Source of the DNA: Cupriavidus taiwanensis
Lineage (GTDB): Bacteria; Pseudomonadota; Gammaproteobacteria; Burkholderiales; Burkholderiaceae
Assembly (NCBI RefSeq): GCF_900250075.1
Contig: NZ_LT977070.1
Coordinates: 1,992,734 to 2,056,733, forward strand
Length of the DNA: 64,000 nucleotides
Direction: 5' to 3'
Part shown: positions 8,247 to 20,074 of the stretch, piece after piece
Layout of the letters: each line of letters starts with the position of its first letter
Numbering within the stretch: the first letter of the stretch is position 1
Position numbers and translations under genes: made by a program
The notes under the pieces: generated by a model
What the model saw: only the letters and a program-made list of their open reading frames with translations
The model's database searches: none
Told to the model about the DNA's origin: nothing

Positions 8247-10706
8247 CTATTTTGTCGCAGGCGCCAGCACCAGGGCGTCCGCCGCGCCCTGCTGACCGCG
8301 GGCTGCCGCCGGCGGCATGGTGATGTACTCCACCGCCGCCCACTTGCCGATCCAGTCACGGTAGCGCGGCAGCAGCGCATTGCCGGACTGCCCGGTGGAG
8401 TCCATGAAGCGCGACGCCGCCAGGTCGGACAGGTCATAGAGCGCGCGCACGCTGGCCGCGTGGGTGTTTTCGAACGGCGCCTTGTCGTCGCGCAGGTTGT
8501 GCCGGCCGACGTTGACCGTGTAGGTGTCGCCACCGGTCGGCACGCGCAGGTTGAACAGCGGCGCCAGGTAGCCGACCTTGCCGAACGGCCGGTGCTCCAG
8601 CCGCGCCGCATGGGCCTCGCCCCAGCGCCAGCGCGCGGGGTCGTCACCATAGCGGCGCGACAGGTCCGCCATGGCCTGGGTCCAGGCGTCGGCCACGGCA
8701 TCGTCGCAGCTCTCGGCCGGGCCGGTATGGGGCCGGTCGCACCAGAACGCGCCCAGCTTGCGCGGATCGCGCAGGATGTTGAGCATGGGCTGCTGCACGT
8801 TGCGCTGGTCCCACAGGCGCACGAAGATCGCCTCGCCGGTCTTCTCCTCGAACAGCCGGCGCGACAGCTCGCGCAGCCATGCGGTGACCACCAGCGGCTC
8901 GGCGCGCGCGGGGTCCATGGTGCCGTCCCACTGGCGCAAGGCCTGCAGCAAGGCGCGTTCGCGCGCCGGGCGCGCGGCGTCGTTGCTGACCGGCGCGGCC
9001 AGCAGCAGCGGCAAGACATCGCGCACCGCCAGGGAGACCACGTCCTTCTGGATCGCGGCAAAGCTGTCGAAGCTGTGCTTCGGCGTGGCCGCCAGCAGCG
9101 TGCGGATGCGGTCGAAGCGATACGGCACCGTCCATTCGCTGGTGATGAAGTACGGATAGTCGGGCGCGACGATGCGCTGGTTGGCCGTCACGATCACGCC
9201 CCCGGCGGGGTTGTACTGGTGCGGCAGCGCCTCGAACGGGATAAAGCCGGTCCAGTCGTAGCGCGCATCCCAGCCGGGCGCCGGCGCCAGGCCCTTGAGG
9301 TCGTTGTCGGCGCGGCGCAGCGGCACGCGGCCCGGCGCGTAGAAGCCGATATTGCCGTCGACGTCGGCATAGACGATGTTCTGCTGCGGCGAGTGGAAGT
9401 CGCGCAGCGCGTCGGTAAAGCTGTTCCAGTCGCGCGCCTGGTTCAGCCGCAGCCCGGCGAGGAAGGTACGGTCATCCGCGCGCAGCGCGGTCCACTGGAA
9501 TGCCACCACGTATTGCGCGCCCAGCGGCTCGGCGGCGCTGGTAAGCGACTCGGCCACGTCGGAAATCACCGGCCCGTGGCGCGTGCTGCGGACCTTCAGC
9601 GTCACGTCGGCGGCGCCCTTGACGCGGATGGTTTCGGTGCGGGTCTCGAACGCGGCCCAGCCCTGCGGCGTCTGGTACTGGGTGTCGTTGCCCGGACGCA
9701 CGCGTTCGATATACAGGTCCTGCACATCCGGCGCGGTATTGGTCAGCCCCCAGGCGATCCGGTCATTGTGGCCCAGCACCACCAGCGGCATGCCGGGCAG
9801 CGTCGCGCCGGCCACCTCGAGCCCGGGCGCGCTCAGGCGCGCCAAGTACCACAGCGCCGGCGCCTGCAGCCCCAGGTGCGGATCGTTGGCCAGCATCGGC
9901 TTGCCCGATTGCGTGTGCGCGCCCGACACCACCCAGTTGTTCGAGCCCATGCCCTCGACATAGCCCGGCGGGGCCTTGTCGCCGACGCTGGCCATCGCGC
10001 TCGCCAGCGGCGCCAGCTGCCGGTACAGATGGCCATAGTCCATGGTGCGTACCGGCTGCTCGCCCGGATACGGCGCCAGCAGTTCGCTGATGCGGGCCAC
10101 CGGCAGCACCTGCGCCAGCCGCATGCGCAGCGTCTCCTGGGTCCAGTTGCCGCCCAGGTCCCATGCCATCATGGTCTGCCAGCCCAGCGTGTCGGCCGGT
10201 TCCCAGCGCTCGGGCCGGGTGCGCAGCAGCAGGAACTCCGGCGGCAGCGGGCCCTGGCGCTGGTCGATCCATGCATTGACGCCGTCGGCATAGGCCTGCA
10301 GCGCCGCGCGCGCCTCGGGCGACGCCTGCGCGAAGATGGCCTCGGCGTTGCGCCGCACGCCCAGCGTGCGCAGGAACTTGTCGTTATCGACGGCGGACGG
10401 GCCCAGGATCTCCGCGAGCCGGCCGGCGACGATGCGCTTGTTCATCTGCATCTGCCACAGCCGGTCTTGCGCGTGGACGTAGCCCAGCGCGAACCACGCA
10501 TCGACCTTGCTGGCGGCGCGGATATGCGGCACGCCATGGCGATCGCGCACCACCGTGACCGGTTCGCGCAACCCGGCCAGCACCTCGTTGCCCGACACCG
10601 GCGGCTGTGCCGCATGGCGATACCAGACCAGCGCGCCCGCCGCGCCGGCCACCGCCAGCCCCAGCAGCACCGCCAGCCACCTGGTCAGCCGACCCAACGC
10701 GCGCAT
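8247..10706 (-). CDS. Penicillin-acylase family N-terminal-nucleophile hydrolase
   Basis: An 819-residue penicillin/AHL acylase family precursor. It starts with a signal anchor (LAVLLGLAVAGAAGALVWY), then the alpha-subunit segment RDRHGVPHIRA...FALGYVHAQDRLWQM. The autoprocessing site is GSNNW with the Ser nucleophile near residue 255, followed by the beta-subunit motifs LANDPHLGL and GHNDRIAWGLTN. Such enzymes are exported to the periplasm and cleave amide bonds of acyl-homoserine lactones, penicillins or related amides; which one cannot be told. ATG 10706 has AGGGGGA at good distance, whereas ATG 10733 has no ribosome site. It lies downstream of an aldehyde dehydrogenase but is separated by a terminator. 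Confidence 0.88.
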   Translation of the reverse strand: MRALGRLTRWLAVLLGLAVAGAAGALVWYRHAAQPPVSGNEVLAGLREPVTVVRDRHGVPHIRAASKVDAWFALGYVHAQDRLWQMQMNKRIVAGRLAEILGPSAVDNDKFLRTLGVRRNAEAIFAQASPEARAALQAYADGVNAWIDQRQGPLPPEFLLLRTRPERWEPADTLGWQTMMAWDLGGNWTQETLRMRLAQVLPVARISELLAPYPGEQPVRTMDYGHLYRQLAPLASAMASVGDKAPPGYVEGMGSNNWVVSGAHTQSGKPMLANDPHLGLQAPALWYLARLSAPGLEVAGATLPGMPLVVLGHNDRIAWGLTNTAPDVQDLYIERVRPGNDTQYQTPQGWAAFETRTETIRVKGAADVTLKVRSTRHGPVISDVAESLTSAAEPLGAQYVVAFQWTALRADDRTFLAGLRLNQARDWNSFTDALRDFHSPQQNIVYADVDGNIGFYAPGRVPLRRADNDLKGLAPAPGWDARYDWTGFIPFEALPHQYNPAGGVIVTANQRIVAPDYPYFITSEWTVPYRFDRIRTLLAATPKHSFDSFAAIQKDVVSLAVRDVLPLLLAAPVSNDAARPARERALLQALRQWDGTMDPARAEPLVVTAWLRELSRRLFEEKTGEAIFVRLWDQRNVQQPMLNILRDPRKLGAFWCDRPHTGPAESCDDAVADAWTQAMADLSRRYGDDPARWRWGEAHAARLEHRPFGKVGYLAPLFNLRVPTGGDTYTVNVGRHNLRDDKAPFENTHAASVRALYDLSDLAASRFMDSTGQSGNALLPRYRDWIGKWAAVEYITMPPAAARGQQGAADALVLAPATK

Positions 10707-10767
10707 CGTTGTTCCCCCTGTTGTCGTTGTCATGTTGTTCGGGCATTATCCGCGCATCTTCCGCACG

Positions 10768-10795
10768 AAAAAATGCCCGGACCGGCCGGGCATTT
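10768..10795 (-). terminator. Intrinsic terminator of the aldehyde dehydrogenase gene
   Basis: AAATGCCCGG (10771-10780) and CCGGGCATTT (10786-10795) form a perfect 10-bp stem with a 5-base loop; read on the minus strand the stem ends in six T residues. It is 31 bases after the dehydrogenase stop. Confidence 0.85.
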
Positions 10796-10826
10796 CCTCG
10801 CTGATGGCCTGCTTGCCGCGCGCCCG

Positions 10827-12260
10827 TCAGGCGGCGGACTTCTTCAGCTGCAGCGACTTGTACTCGAGGAATTCCTCCAGCCCGTACTTGCCGGCTTCGC
10901 GCCCGTTGCCGGACTGCTTGTAGCCGCCGAACGGCGCCTGCATGTTGAACGGCCCGCCGTTGATATCGACCTGGCCGGTGCGGATGCGGCGCGCCACGCG
11001 GATCGCGCGGGCCTCGTCGCCGGACCACACGCCGCCGCCGAGGCCATAGATGCTGTCGTTGGCGATGCGCACCGCGTCTTCCTCGGTGTCATAGCAGATG
11101 ATCGACAGCACCGGCCCGAAGATCTCCTCCTGCGCCACAGTCGCGCGCGGCTCGACGTTGCCGAGCACGGTCGGCTTGACGTAAAAGCCCTGGTCCAGCC
11201 CTTCAGGGGTCTCGGGGCCGCCGGCCACCAGCTCGGCGCCCTCTTCCAGGCCGCGGCGGATATAGCCGGTCACGCGGTCCTTCTGCACCGCGGAGATCAG
11301 CGGGCCCAGCTTGCTGGTTTCCTGCAGCGGATCGCCCACGGTAAAGCCGGCCACCACCTTCTGCGCGATCGCCTTGACTTCGTCGTAGCGGGCGCGCGGC
11401 ACCAGCATGCGCGTGTGCGCCGAGCAGGTCTGGCCGGAGTTGAGGAAGCAGGCATTGATGGTGCCCTTGACCGCCGCCGGCAGGTCGGCATCGTCCAGGA
11501 TCACCGAGGCCGACTTGCCGCCCAGCTCCAGCGCGACGCGCTTGACGGTCTGCGCCGCCAGCTCGGACACGCGCTTGCCGGCGCGGGTGGAGCCGGTGAA
11601 CGACACCATGTCGACTTCCGGATGGCTGGCCAGCACCTCGCCCACCACCGGGCCGTAACCGGTCACCAGGTTGAACACGCCGGGCGGCAGCCCCGCGGCC
11701 TCGATCACCTCGGCCAGCACGAAGGCATTGAGCGGCGCCACCTCGGACGGCTTGAGCACCACGGTGCAGCCCGCGGCCAGCGCCGGCGCCACCTTCAGCG
11801 TGATCTGGTTGAGCGGGTAGTTCCACGGCGTGATCGCGCCGACCACGCCAACCGGCTCGCGCACCACCAGCGAGTTGCCGACTTCTTCCTCGAAGCGGAA
11901 GCCTTCCAGCAGCCTGGCGGCCTGGCCCCAGTTGTAGACCGGGCCGCCCACCTGGATCGCGCGGGCCAGCTTGATCGGCATGCCGACTTCGCCGGCGATC
12001 AGCTGGGCCAGTTCTTCGCTGCGCGCCTTCAGCCCTTCGGCAATCCTGGCGATATAGCCCGCCCGCTCTGCCGGCGGCGTTGCGGACCAGCCGTCGAAGG
12101 CCGCGCGCGCGGCCTGGATGGCGTCTTCGGCGTCGCGCGCCGAGCCTTCGGGAATCGTCCCCATCACCGCCTCGGTGGCGGAATGGATGACATCGATCTT
12201 GCCGGTGCCGTGGGGCGCAACCCACTTGCCGTTAATGAAGAGTTTGTCTCGTTGTTGCAT
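10827..12260 (-). CDS. NAD(P)-dependent aldehyde dehydrogenase family protein
   Basis: A 477-residue aldehyde dehydrogenase. Cofactor- and catalysis-related motifs are intact: [26 protein letters not shown] (general base Glu) and [12 protein letters not shown] (catalytic Cys), then [10 protein letters not shown] and the C-terminal [12 protein letters not shown]. It should oxidise an aldehyde to the acid in the cytosol; the substrate is not predictable from sequence. ATG at 12260 is taken as start; a GTG two codons upstream (12266) is possible. It has its own terminator downstream and a 222-base divergent region upstream. Confidence 0.88.
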   Translation of the reverse strand: MQQRDKLFINGKWVAPHGTGKIDVIHSATEAVMGTIPEGSARDAEDAIQAARAAFDGWSATPPAERAGYIARIAEGLKARSEELAQLIAGEVGMPIKLARAIQVGGPVYNWGQAARLLEGFRFEEEVGNSLVVREPVGVVGAITPWNYPLNQITLKVAPALAAGCTVVLKPSEVAPLNAFVLAEVIEAAGLPPGVFNLVTGYGPVVGEVLASHPEVDMVSFTGSTRAGKRVSELAAQTVKRVALELGGKSASVILDDADLPAAVKGTINACFLNSGQTCSAHTRMLVPRARYDEVKAIAQKVVAGFTVGDPLQETSKLGPLISAVQKDRVTGYIRRGLEEGAELVAGGPETPEGLDQGFYVKPTVLGNVEPRATVAQEEIFGPVLSIICYDTEEDAVRIANDSIYGLGGGVWSGDEARAIRVARRIRTGQVDINGGPFNMQAPFGGYKQSGNGREAGKYGLEEFLEYKSLQLKKSAA

Positions 12261-12482
12261 GGCCACAGTTCTCGGTTTGGTGAATTGGCGATTGCAATTT
12301 TTTGTTACTTTTATGGTGCACGCACATTGTAGAGCGGATTCCGGCCCATGTTATGGCGCTGCGGAAAACGGCGCCGGCCGTGCCTGCCGCTGCGCACAAG
12401 AACATGGCGATAATCGGCCGCGGGTGACAGGCGGGAGACTCGCCACGGCGCGCGCACATAACAAGACTAAGGGGACAAAGGC

Positions 12483-13085
12483 ATGGTCGATCCGATCTAC
12501 CGAAAGACGGAGGCGGGGCAGGATGAAATCCGCAGCCGCGCGCGCAAGCTGGACCACAAGCTGCGCGCGCTGCTGCTGATGGTCAACGGCGAGCGCCGCG
12601 AGCAGGCATTGCTGGCGCAGGTGGCGGGCATGGGGATCGGCCCGGAGGCCATGGCAACGCTGCTGGCGCAGGGGCTGGTCGAAGCCGTCGCCGAACCGGC
12701 ACAGCCGCGCGCCGCCGCGCCGCAAGTGCCGTTGGGTGCCGCGCCGCCGGCTGCCGACACCAACCTGTTCTCCGTCTACGCGATGCGCCATGCGCCGGGA
12801 ACCGAGCTGGCGGCGCCGCCGCAAGCCAGTGAAGCCGCGGCCCACTCGCCCGCCGAAATCCAGGCGTACCAGCGCCTTTACCACTTCTATACCGACGTGA
12901 TCGGGCAGCATCTCGGGCTGCGCGGCTACATGCTGCAGGTGAAGGTGGAGAAGGCCGCCGACCTGCCCGCGCTGATGGCGCTGCGCGAACCGCTGCACGC
13001 GGCGCTGCTCAAGGCGCGGGGCGACATCACCGCCCGCGCCATCATGGCGCAACTGGACCAGGTCCGCGACGGCAGCGCCGCCTGA
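12483..13085 (+). CDS. Conserved hypothetical protein
   Basis: A 200-residue soluble protein with no domain I recognise. The N-terminal 60 residues look helical and charged (RSRARKLDHKLRALLLMVNG, then VAGMGIGPEAMATLLAQGL, like a small winged-helix or regulator fragment). A Pro/Ala-rich linker of about 50 residues follows, then a second helical domain (AYQRLYHFYTDVIGQHLGLR...KVEKAADLPALMALREPLH). The start has GGGGACAAAGGC upstream. Codon use is ordinary for the window. It converges with the ABC-F gene across a terminator. Confidence 0.65.
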   Translation: MVDPIYRKTEAGQDEIRSRARKLDHKLRALLLMVNGERREQALLAQVAGMGIGPEAMATLLAQGLVEAVAEPAQPRAAAPQVPLGAAPPAADTNLFSVYAMRHAPGTELAAPPQASEAAAHSPAEIQAYQRLYHFYTDVIGQHLGLRGYMLQVKVEKAADLPALMALREPLHAALLKARGDITARAIMAQLDQVRDGSAA

Positions 13086-13103
13086 CCCGCCGGCCCGGAC
13101 AAC

Positions 13104-13128
13104 AAAAAGGCCGCCCGGAGGCGGCCTT
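13104..13128 (-). terminator. Intrinsic terminator of the ABC-F gene
   Basis: AAGGCCGCC (13107-13115) and GGCGGCCTT (13120-13128) with a CGGA loop; on the minus strand the stem is followed by TTTTTG, a canonical terminator, 24 bases after the ABC-F stop. It may work in both directions. Confidence 0.85.
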
Positions 13129-13151
13129 CGACATGCAGCGGGATTTGACGC

Positions 13152-14774
13152 TCAGCCGTCGATGCCCTGCGACTGCAGGTACTCGTCGTACGTGCCCAGG
13201 TAGTCGGTCAGCGTGCCGTCGGTGCGCACTTCGATAATGCGCGTGGCCAGGCCGCTGACGAACTCGCGGTCGTGCGAGACGAAGATCAGCGTGCCCTGGA
13301 ACTTGTCCAGCGCGATCTGCATCGACTCGATCGATTCCATGTCCATGTGGTTGGTCGGCTCGTCCAGCGCCAGCACGTTGTGGCGGCCCAGCATCAGCTT
13401 GCCCCAGATCATGCGGCCCTTCTCGCCGCCGGACAGCACCTTGACGTTCTTCTTGATGTCGTCGGCCGAGAACAGCAGGCGGCCCAGCGTGCCGCGCAGC
13501 GAGGTCTCGTCGTCGCCGGCCTGGGTCCACTGGCTCATCCAGTCCATCACGTCGCGGTCTTCCGGGAACTCCTCGTAGGTGTCCTGCGGCATGTAGCCGA
13601 CGTTGGCGTTCTCGGCCCACTTGACCGTGCCGCGGTCGACCTCGACGCCGCGCTGCACGCCGGTCTGCACCGCGCCGTTCAGCAGGCTGCGCAGCAGCGT
13701 GGTCTTGCCCGCGCCGTTCTCGCCGATGATGGCCACGCGCTCGCCAGCCTGGATCGCCAGCGACAGGTTATTGATGATCTTGCGGTCGTAGCTCTTGGTG
13801 ATGCCTTCGACCTCAACCGCGAGGTTGTGCAGCTTCTTCTCGAATTCGAAGCGGATGAACGGGTTCTGGCGCGACGAGGGCTTGATGTCCTCGACCTTGA
13901 TCTTCTCGATCTGCTTGGCGCGCGAGGTCGCCTGGCGGGCCTTGGACTTGTTGGCCGAGAAGCGGCGCACGAAGTCCTGCAGCTCGCTGATGCGCTCCTT
14001 GGCGCGCGCGTTGGCGGCCATCTGGCGCTCGCGGGCCTGCATCGACGCTTCCATGTACTCGTCGTAGTTGCCCGGGTAGACCTTGAGCGTGCCGTAGTCC
14101 ATGTCGGCCATGTGGGTGCAGACCGAGTTCAGGAAGTGGCGATCGTGGGAAATGATGATCATGGTGGAGTTGCGCTCGTTGAGCACGGTCTCCAGCCAGC
14201 GGATGGTGTTGATGTCCAGGTTGTTGGTGGGCTCGTCCAGCAGCAGCACGTCCGGGTTCGAGAACAGTGCCTGCGCCAGCAGCACGCGCAGCTTCCAGCC
14301 CGGCGCCACGTCGCTCATCGGGCCCTGGTGCTGCGCGGTGGGGATGCCCACGCCCAGCAGCAGTTCGCCGGCGCGCGCCTCGGCGGTGTAGCCGTCGTAT
14401 TCGGCGTACTTGGCCTCGAGCTCGGCGGCCTTCATGTAGTCTTCGTCGGTCGCTTCCGGATTGGCGTAGATGGCGTCGCGCTCCTGCGCGGCGGCCCACA
14501 TCTCGGTGTGGCCCATCATCACCACGTCGAGCACGCGCATGTCTTCATAGGCGAACTGGTCCTGGCGCAGCTTGCCCAGGCGGATGCCCGGCTCCAGCAT
14601 GACGTTGCCCGACGACGGCTCGAGGTCGCCGCCCAGGATCTTCATGAAGGTGGACTTGCCGCAGCCGTTCGCGCCGATCAGGCCGTAGCGGTTGCCCTCG
14701 CCGAACTTGACCGAGATATTCTCGAACAACGGCTTGGGGCCGAACTGCATGGTGATGTTTGCGGTAGAAAGCAC
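13152..14774 (-). CDS. ybiT: ABC-F family ATPase, YbiT type
   Basis: A 540-residue soluble ABC-F protein with two ATP-binding domains and no membrane segment. It has Walker [10 protein letters not shown] and GENGAGKTT, Walker [13 protein letters not shown] and [12 protein letters not shown], signature LSGGEKGRM, and the linker carrying [15 protein letters not shown]. The sequence [17 protein letters not shown]...[10 protein letters not shown] is nearly the E. coli YbiT N-terminus. ABC-F proteins act on ribosomes, here probably as a translation factor. The start is taken as GTG 14774, which gives the expected length; the frame is open to 14861. Confidence 0.9.
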   Translation of the reverse strand: MLSTANITMQFGPKPLFENISVKFGEGNRYGLIGANGCGKSTFMKILGGDLEPSSGNVMLEPGIRLGKLRQDQFAYEDMRVLDVVMMGHTEMWAAAQERDAIYANPEATDEDYMKAAELEAKYAEYDGYTAEARAGELLLGVGIPTAQHQGPMSDVAPGWKLRVLLAQALFSNPDVLLLDEPTNNLDINTIRWLETVLNERNSTMIIISHDRHFLNSVCTHMADMDYGTLKVYPGNYDEYMEASMQARERQMAANARAKERISELQDFVRRFSANKSKARQATSRAKQIEKIKVEDIKPSSRQNPFIRFEFEKKLHNLAVEVEGITKSYDRKIINNLSLAIQAGERVAIIGENGAGKTTLLRSLLNGAVQTGVQRGVEVDRGTVKWAENANVGYMPQDTYEEFPEDRDVMDWMSQWTQAGDDETSLRGTLGRLLFSADDIKKNVKVLSGGEKGRMIWGKLMLGRHNVLALDEPTNHMDMESIESMQIALDKFQGTLIFVSHDREFVSGLATRIIEVRTDGTLTDYLGTYDEYLQSQGIDG

Positions 14775-14965
14775 GTCTGGAACCTTGTCTGGAGATTGTG
14801 GCGCCGCGGCGCGGGCCGGAAGGATTCCGGCAGCCATGGCCGGCGTTGCGGCACGGGCCACGCCGGGTTCATGCGCGAACCCGGCAGGAAATCAGGAAAT
14901 AACCGCGCATTCTATCATCCGGACGCAATCCTTGCGACCGGCGCGCGCGGCGGCGAGCCGCGGGC

Positions 14966-17015
<2,050 letters not shown>

Positions 17016-17162
17016 GTGTACCGGCGCCGGTGCCGGCGGCCTGCGTTGAAGCGGACGCCGCGCGTGCGTCCGAAGCCTCTATTGTGGACTGAATTGCCTG
17101 CTTGATGCTGGCCTGATGGCTGGCCAAGCGGCTCGCGCGCGGCTGGCCAGCGGCACTGCCGC

Positions 17163-17798
17163 TCAGCGGATCCCCAGCAGCTTGTGGGTCTGCAGCGACA
17201 GCCGCCAGCGCGGGTGGCGCTGGCAGAAGGCCACCGCGGCGGCGGTATTTTCGCGCGCCAGCGGACCGTCCATGGCCTGCACCAGGAAATGGCGGAAATC
17301 AAGCTTCTCGTATGCGGCAAAGTCCTGCCCTTCCTGCGGGATCACCACCTTCAGCTCGTCGCCGCGCGTAACCACCAGCTCCGAACCCATCTTGGGGCTG
17401 ACGCAGACCCAGTCGATGCCCGGCGGCACGGCGATGGTGCCGTTGGTCTCGATCGCGATCTCGAAGCCCTGCGCGTGCAGCGCGTCGATCAGCGGCGCGT
17501 CGAGCTGCAACAGCGGCTCGCCCCCGGTGCAGACCACCAGCGGCTTGCCGCCGGCGCCCTGCGGCCACTCCGACGCGACCACCGCGGCCAGTTCCCCGGC
17601 GCTGCGGTACTTGCCGCCGCGCGTGCCGTCGGTGCCGACGAAATCCGTATCGCAGAACTGGCACACCGCGCTGGCGCGGTCTTGCTCCCGGCCGCTCCAC
17701 AGGTTGCAGCCGGCAAAGCGGCAGAACACCGCGGCGCGACCGGCGTTGGCGCCTTCGCCCTGCAGCGTATAGAAGATTTCCTTGACGGCGTAAGTCAT
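17163..17798 (-). CDS. queE: 7-carboxy-7-deazaguanine synthase QueE
   Basis: A 211-residue radical SAM enzyme that contracts 6-carboxy-tetrahydropterin to 7-carboxy-7-deazaguanine. The cluster cysteines follow the pattern C31-X14-C46-X2-C49 instead of the usual CX3CX2C, which is the variant known from Burkholderia QueE. YTLQGEGANAGRAAVFCRFAG and the GGEPLLQ motif for SAM binding are present. Start ATG 17798 gives the canonical MTYAVKEIFYTLQGEG; the frame upstream to 17906 is non-conserved. Confidence 0.93.
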   Translation of the reverse strand: MTYAVKEIFYTLQGEGANAGRAAVFCRFAGCNLWSGREQDRASAVCQFCDTDFVGTDGTRGGKYRSAGELAAVVASEWPQGAGGKPLVVCTGGEPLLQLDAPLIDALHAQGFEIAIETNGTIAVPPGIDWVCVSPKMGSELVVTRGDELKVVIPQEGQDFAAYEKLDFRHFLVQAMDGPLARENTAAAVAFCQRHPRWRLSLQTHKLLGIR

Positions 17799-18150
17799 GC
17801 GTGGGGTCTCTCTTGGACCGTAAACAGCGGTTCGGCAGCGTCTTGCTGGCCGGGGTTCAGTAAAGGATGGGCAGGGCCGGTGCCGGACCTCGCGCCGCGT
17901 GGTCACATTGGCGCGTGGTCGCGCCCTCGATGTGGACCGGAACGTATCGATCGGGGCGGCTGTGCTGGCAGCGCGGGGGCTGCCGGGTGGGGCTGTCCTG
18001 GCCTGTCGCAGGCTGCGCCCGGCATGGGGCCGGACGTGCTGAAAGTATACCAGAGGCCCCAGGGTTTCCGCTTGGCCGCCGCGACCCGGTCCGCCCCGGC
18101 AAAGGTGATGTACAGCGCTCGCGCCGGGCCGACGCCGGCCCGTTGCATGC
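17799..18150. other. Intergenic region upstream of queE
   Basis: 352 bases without a credible gene. It contains the possible queE promoter (18044-18052) and GC-rich sequence. I looked for a preQ1 riboswitch on the queE strand and saw none of its conserved elements. Confidence 0.5.
18044..18052 (-). promoter_or_regulatory. Possible extended -10 promoter element for queE
   Basis: The minus strand reads TGGTATACT, an extended -10 (TGN-TATACT). No good -35 is visible. If used, the leader before queE would be about 240 bases. Confidence 0.35.
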
Positions 18151-18657
18151 CTACTTCAGCCCGAGGTAGTCGCGCTTGCCGATCTGCACGCCCTTGTGGC
18201 GCAGGATGTCGTAGGCGGTGGTCACGTGGAAATAAAAATTGGGCAAGGCAAAGCCGAGCAGGTAGGACTTGCCGTCGAAGCGCAGCGGGCCCTGCGGCAG
18301 CTTCAGTTCGACCACGCGCTGTTCGCTGCCTTCCAGCTGCGCCGGCGTAATCTGCTCCAGGAACACGATGGTGCGGCCGATGCGGTCCTGCAGTTCCGCA
18401 AAGGTGGTTTCGGTATCGGCAAACGACGGCACCTCGATCCCGGCCAGCCGCGCGGCGGAGCCCTTGGCGGCATCGCTGGCACGCTGCACCTGCGCCGGCA
18501 GCGGGTCCATGTCGGCGATCAGGCGGGTCTGGATCAGGTCGGCCGGGTCCATCCCCTGCGCCTGCGCGTGCGCCGCGCCCTTGGCGAGGATCGCGTCGAG
18601 GTTGCCGAGCGCGCGGATAAACGGAGGGATCGATACGTCGTACATCGAAAGTGCCAT
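18151..18657 (-). CDS. DUF1993 family protein
   Basis: A 168-residue all-helical protein matching DUF1993 (DinB-like four-helix bundle): MYDVSIPPFIRALGNLDAIL, then LIADMDPLPAQVQRASDAAK, and the conserved C-terminal NFYFHVTTAYDILRHKGV. The family function is not established; the His in FHVTTAYDILRHKG resembles DinB-fold metal positions. ATG 18657 follows AGGAGACCCTCC-type ribosome site on the minus strand (GGAGACCCTCCATGG context). Upstream frame to 19188 is antisense to the next gene. Confidence 0.78.
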   Translation of the reverse strand: MALSMYDVSIPPFIRALGNLDAILAKGAAHAQAQGMDPADLIQTRLIADMDPLPAQVQRASDAAKGSAARLAGIEVPSFADTETTFAELQDRIGRTIVFLEQITPAQLEGSEQRVVELKLPQGPLRFDGKSYLLGFALPNFYFHVTTAYDILRHKGVQIGKRDYLGLK

Positions 18658-18850
18658 GGAGGGTCTCCTGTGCAGGGGGCGGGTTTCTTGTGTTGCGGCC
18701 CCTTGGGCATGCGGACCGCAGCCGCGAGCATAGACCGGATCGGCCTTCGCTGCCGGACCGTGCGCCGCTGGCCGGCAACCTGCATTAACATAGCCAGCCA
18801 CCGCCCCCGCAATCTTGCAATCCAGCCGCCCTGCCCAGCCCGCGCCCGAC

Positions 18851-19252
18851 ATGAACGCGCCGTTCCCTCTCCGCACGGAATGCCCGCCCGGTGCCTGCAT
18901 CTGCGGGCGCGAAGCGCTGCTGAGCGACCCCGATGCCGACCTGCGCGTGCTGCGCCTGACGCGCGCCGAGGAAAAGCGGCTGGTCGAACGGCTCGAGAAC
19001 CTGACCAGCCTGGCCGAGCTGCAACGGATGGAGGACCTGATGCAGGCCCAGCTCGGCATCGTGCTGAGCATCACGCCCAGCGCGCGCGGCGTGCGCACCG
19101 TGCGCGGCATCAGCATCCAGGTGCTGGAGCAGCCCGGCCTGTGCCGCAAGATCCGCCAGTCGATCCCGTCCGCGATCCGGCGCAGCATGGAGGCCCATCC
19201 CGAGATCGCCTACGCGATCGTCGACGCGCACGACCTGCTGGGCGGAGCCTGA
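18851..19252 (+). CDS. Conserved hypothetical protein with N-terminal Cys motif
   Basis: A 133-residue protein, function unknown. A short N-terminal CPPGACICGRE motif (three cysteines) is followed by a charged helical stretch RLTRAEEKRLVERLENLTSL and a C-terminal half rich in SITPSARGVRTVRGISIQVL. The CxxxxCxCGRE arrangement could bind metal but this is inference. ATG 18851 is preferred to 18815. It converges with the DUF2239 gene 20 bases away. Confidence 0.6.
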   Translation: MNAPFPLRTECPPGACICGREALLSDPDADLRVLRLTRAEEKRLVERLENLTSLAELQRMEDLMQAQLGIVLSITPSARGVRTVRGISIQVLEQPGLCRKIRQSIPSAIRRSMEAHPEIAYAIVDAHDLLGGA

Positions 19253-19272
19253 ACGCGCCGCTCATGCGCCGC

Positions 19273-19893
19273 TCACGCGCTGCTGTCCGCCAGCCGCAGC
19301 GCGTGTTCGCGCACATCCGCCGGCCAGTCGGCGATCTGCCGGGCAAACCCCGCCAGGTCGTTGGCAAACAGCGCCCGGCTCGCCTCCTCGAAGCCGGCCA
19401 GGTCGCCGGCAATCGCCACCATGAAGTGATAGGCGCGCTCGCTGGCGGCGCGGCTGCGGTCCTTGCCGGCGTGATCGCGGCGCGCCTGCTCGACCAGCTT
19501 GCGCAGCGCCACCGACGCGCCGCCGGGCTGCGCGGCCAGCCATTCCCAGTGGCGCGGCAGCAGCGTCACCTCGCGCGACACCACCCCCAGCTTTGGCCGG
19601 CCCCGGCCGCGCGGTTCGGCCGCTTCCGGGGCATCGGCGCCCTCGCCGGCGGCCGGCTGCGGCGCGGCCAGCTGCGCCGCGCGCACTGCCGACCGTTCAA
19701 CAATCTCGTCGTCGGTGCCGCTGGTATCCAGGTCGATCGAGCGGCCGGTGCTGTCGTCGAATACCAGCACCGGCCCGGCCGCGCCGCTGTCCAGGGCGCG
19801 TCTTAGCGCCAGTGCGTTGTCCGGCAGCGGACCCGAGGCGATGCGGCGGTGGCCGTCGAAGGTGGTGAAATGGTGAGGCGCGGGTGCGGTCAT
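19273..19893 (-). CDS. DUF2239 family protein
   Basis: A 206-residue DUF2239 protein: N-terminal FTTFDGHRRIASGPLPDNAL, central GRGRPKLGVVSREVTLLPRH with an AT-hook-like RGRPKLG, and C-terminal WLAAQPGGASVALRKLVEQAR. The RGRP core and Arg-rich helices suggest nucleic-acid contact, but no function is established. Start ATG 19893; the open frame extends to 19929 into the TTACCCGG repeats. It is divergent from the FAD/Rieske gene across those repeats. Confidence 0.75.
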   Translation of the reverse strand: MTAPAPHHFTTFDGHRRIASGPLPDNALALRRALDSGAAGPVLVFDDSTGRSIDLDTSGTDDEIVERSAVRAAQLAAPQPAAGEGADAPEAAEPRGRGRPKLGVVSREVTLLPRHWEWLAAQPGGASVALRKLVEQARRDHAGKDRSRAASERAYHFMVAIAGDLAGFEEASRALFANDLAGFARQIADWPADVREHALRLADSSA

Positions 19894-19932
19894 GGCAGGT
19901 CTGCGAAAGAGAAACAGGAACATCGCCAAATA

Positions 19933-19971
19933 TTACCCGGATAAAATAAGAAGTCAATATTACCCGGGTAA
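19933..19971. promoter_or_regulatory. Two operator-like sites TTACCCGG(A/G)TAA in the DUF2239/Rieske divergent region
   Basis: TTACCCGGATAA (19933-19944) and the perfect palindrome TTACCCGGGTAA (19960-19971) are 27 bp apart start to start, in an AT-rich stretch unlike the flanks. Two matching dyads near the start of a divergent gene strongly suggest repressor or activator sites; the binding protein is not identified here. Confidence 0.6.
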
Positions 19972-20074
19972 TTTATGTCGATCCGGGCCATCTGGCTGTA
20001 GGACCGCGCCGGATACCTGCGCCGGCATCGCTGACCTATCACTGAGACATAGGCAGAACAGGAGGCCGGGCGGC

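Noticed and set aside
8232..12332. A 1,366-codon plus-strand open frame
   Set aside because: It is antisense to the acylase and aldehyde dehydrogenase genes, crosses their terminator, is rich in His/Arg/Gln/Ala and shows no family motif; it is a shadow caused by GC-biased codons.
17799..18150. preQ1 riboswitch upstream of queE
   Set aside because: None of the conserved preQ1 aptamer elements could be found on the minus strand.
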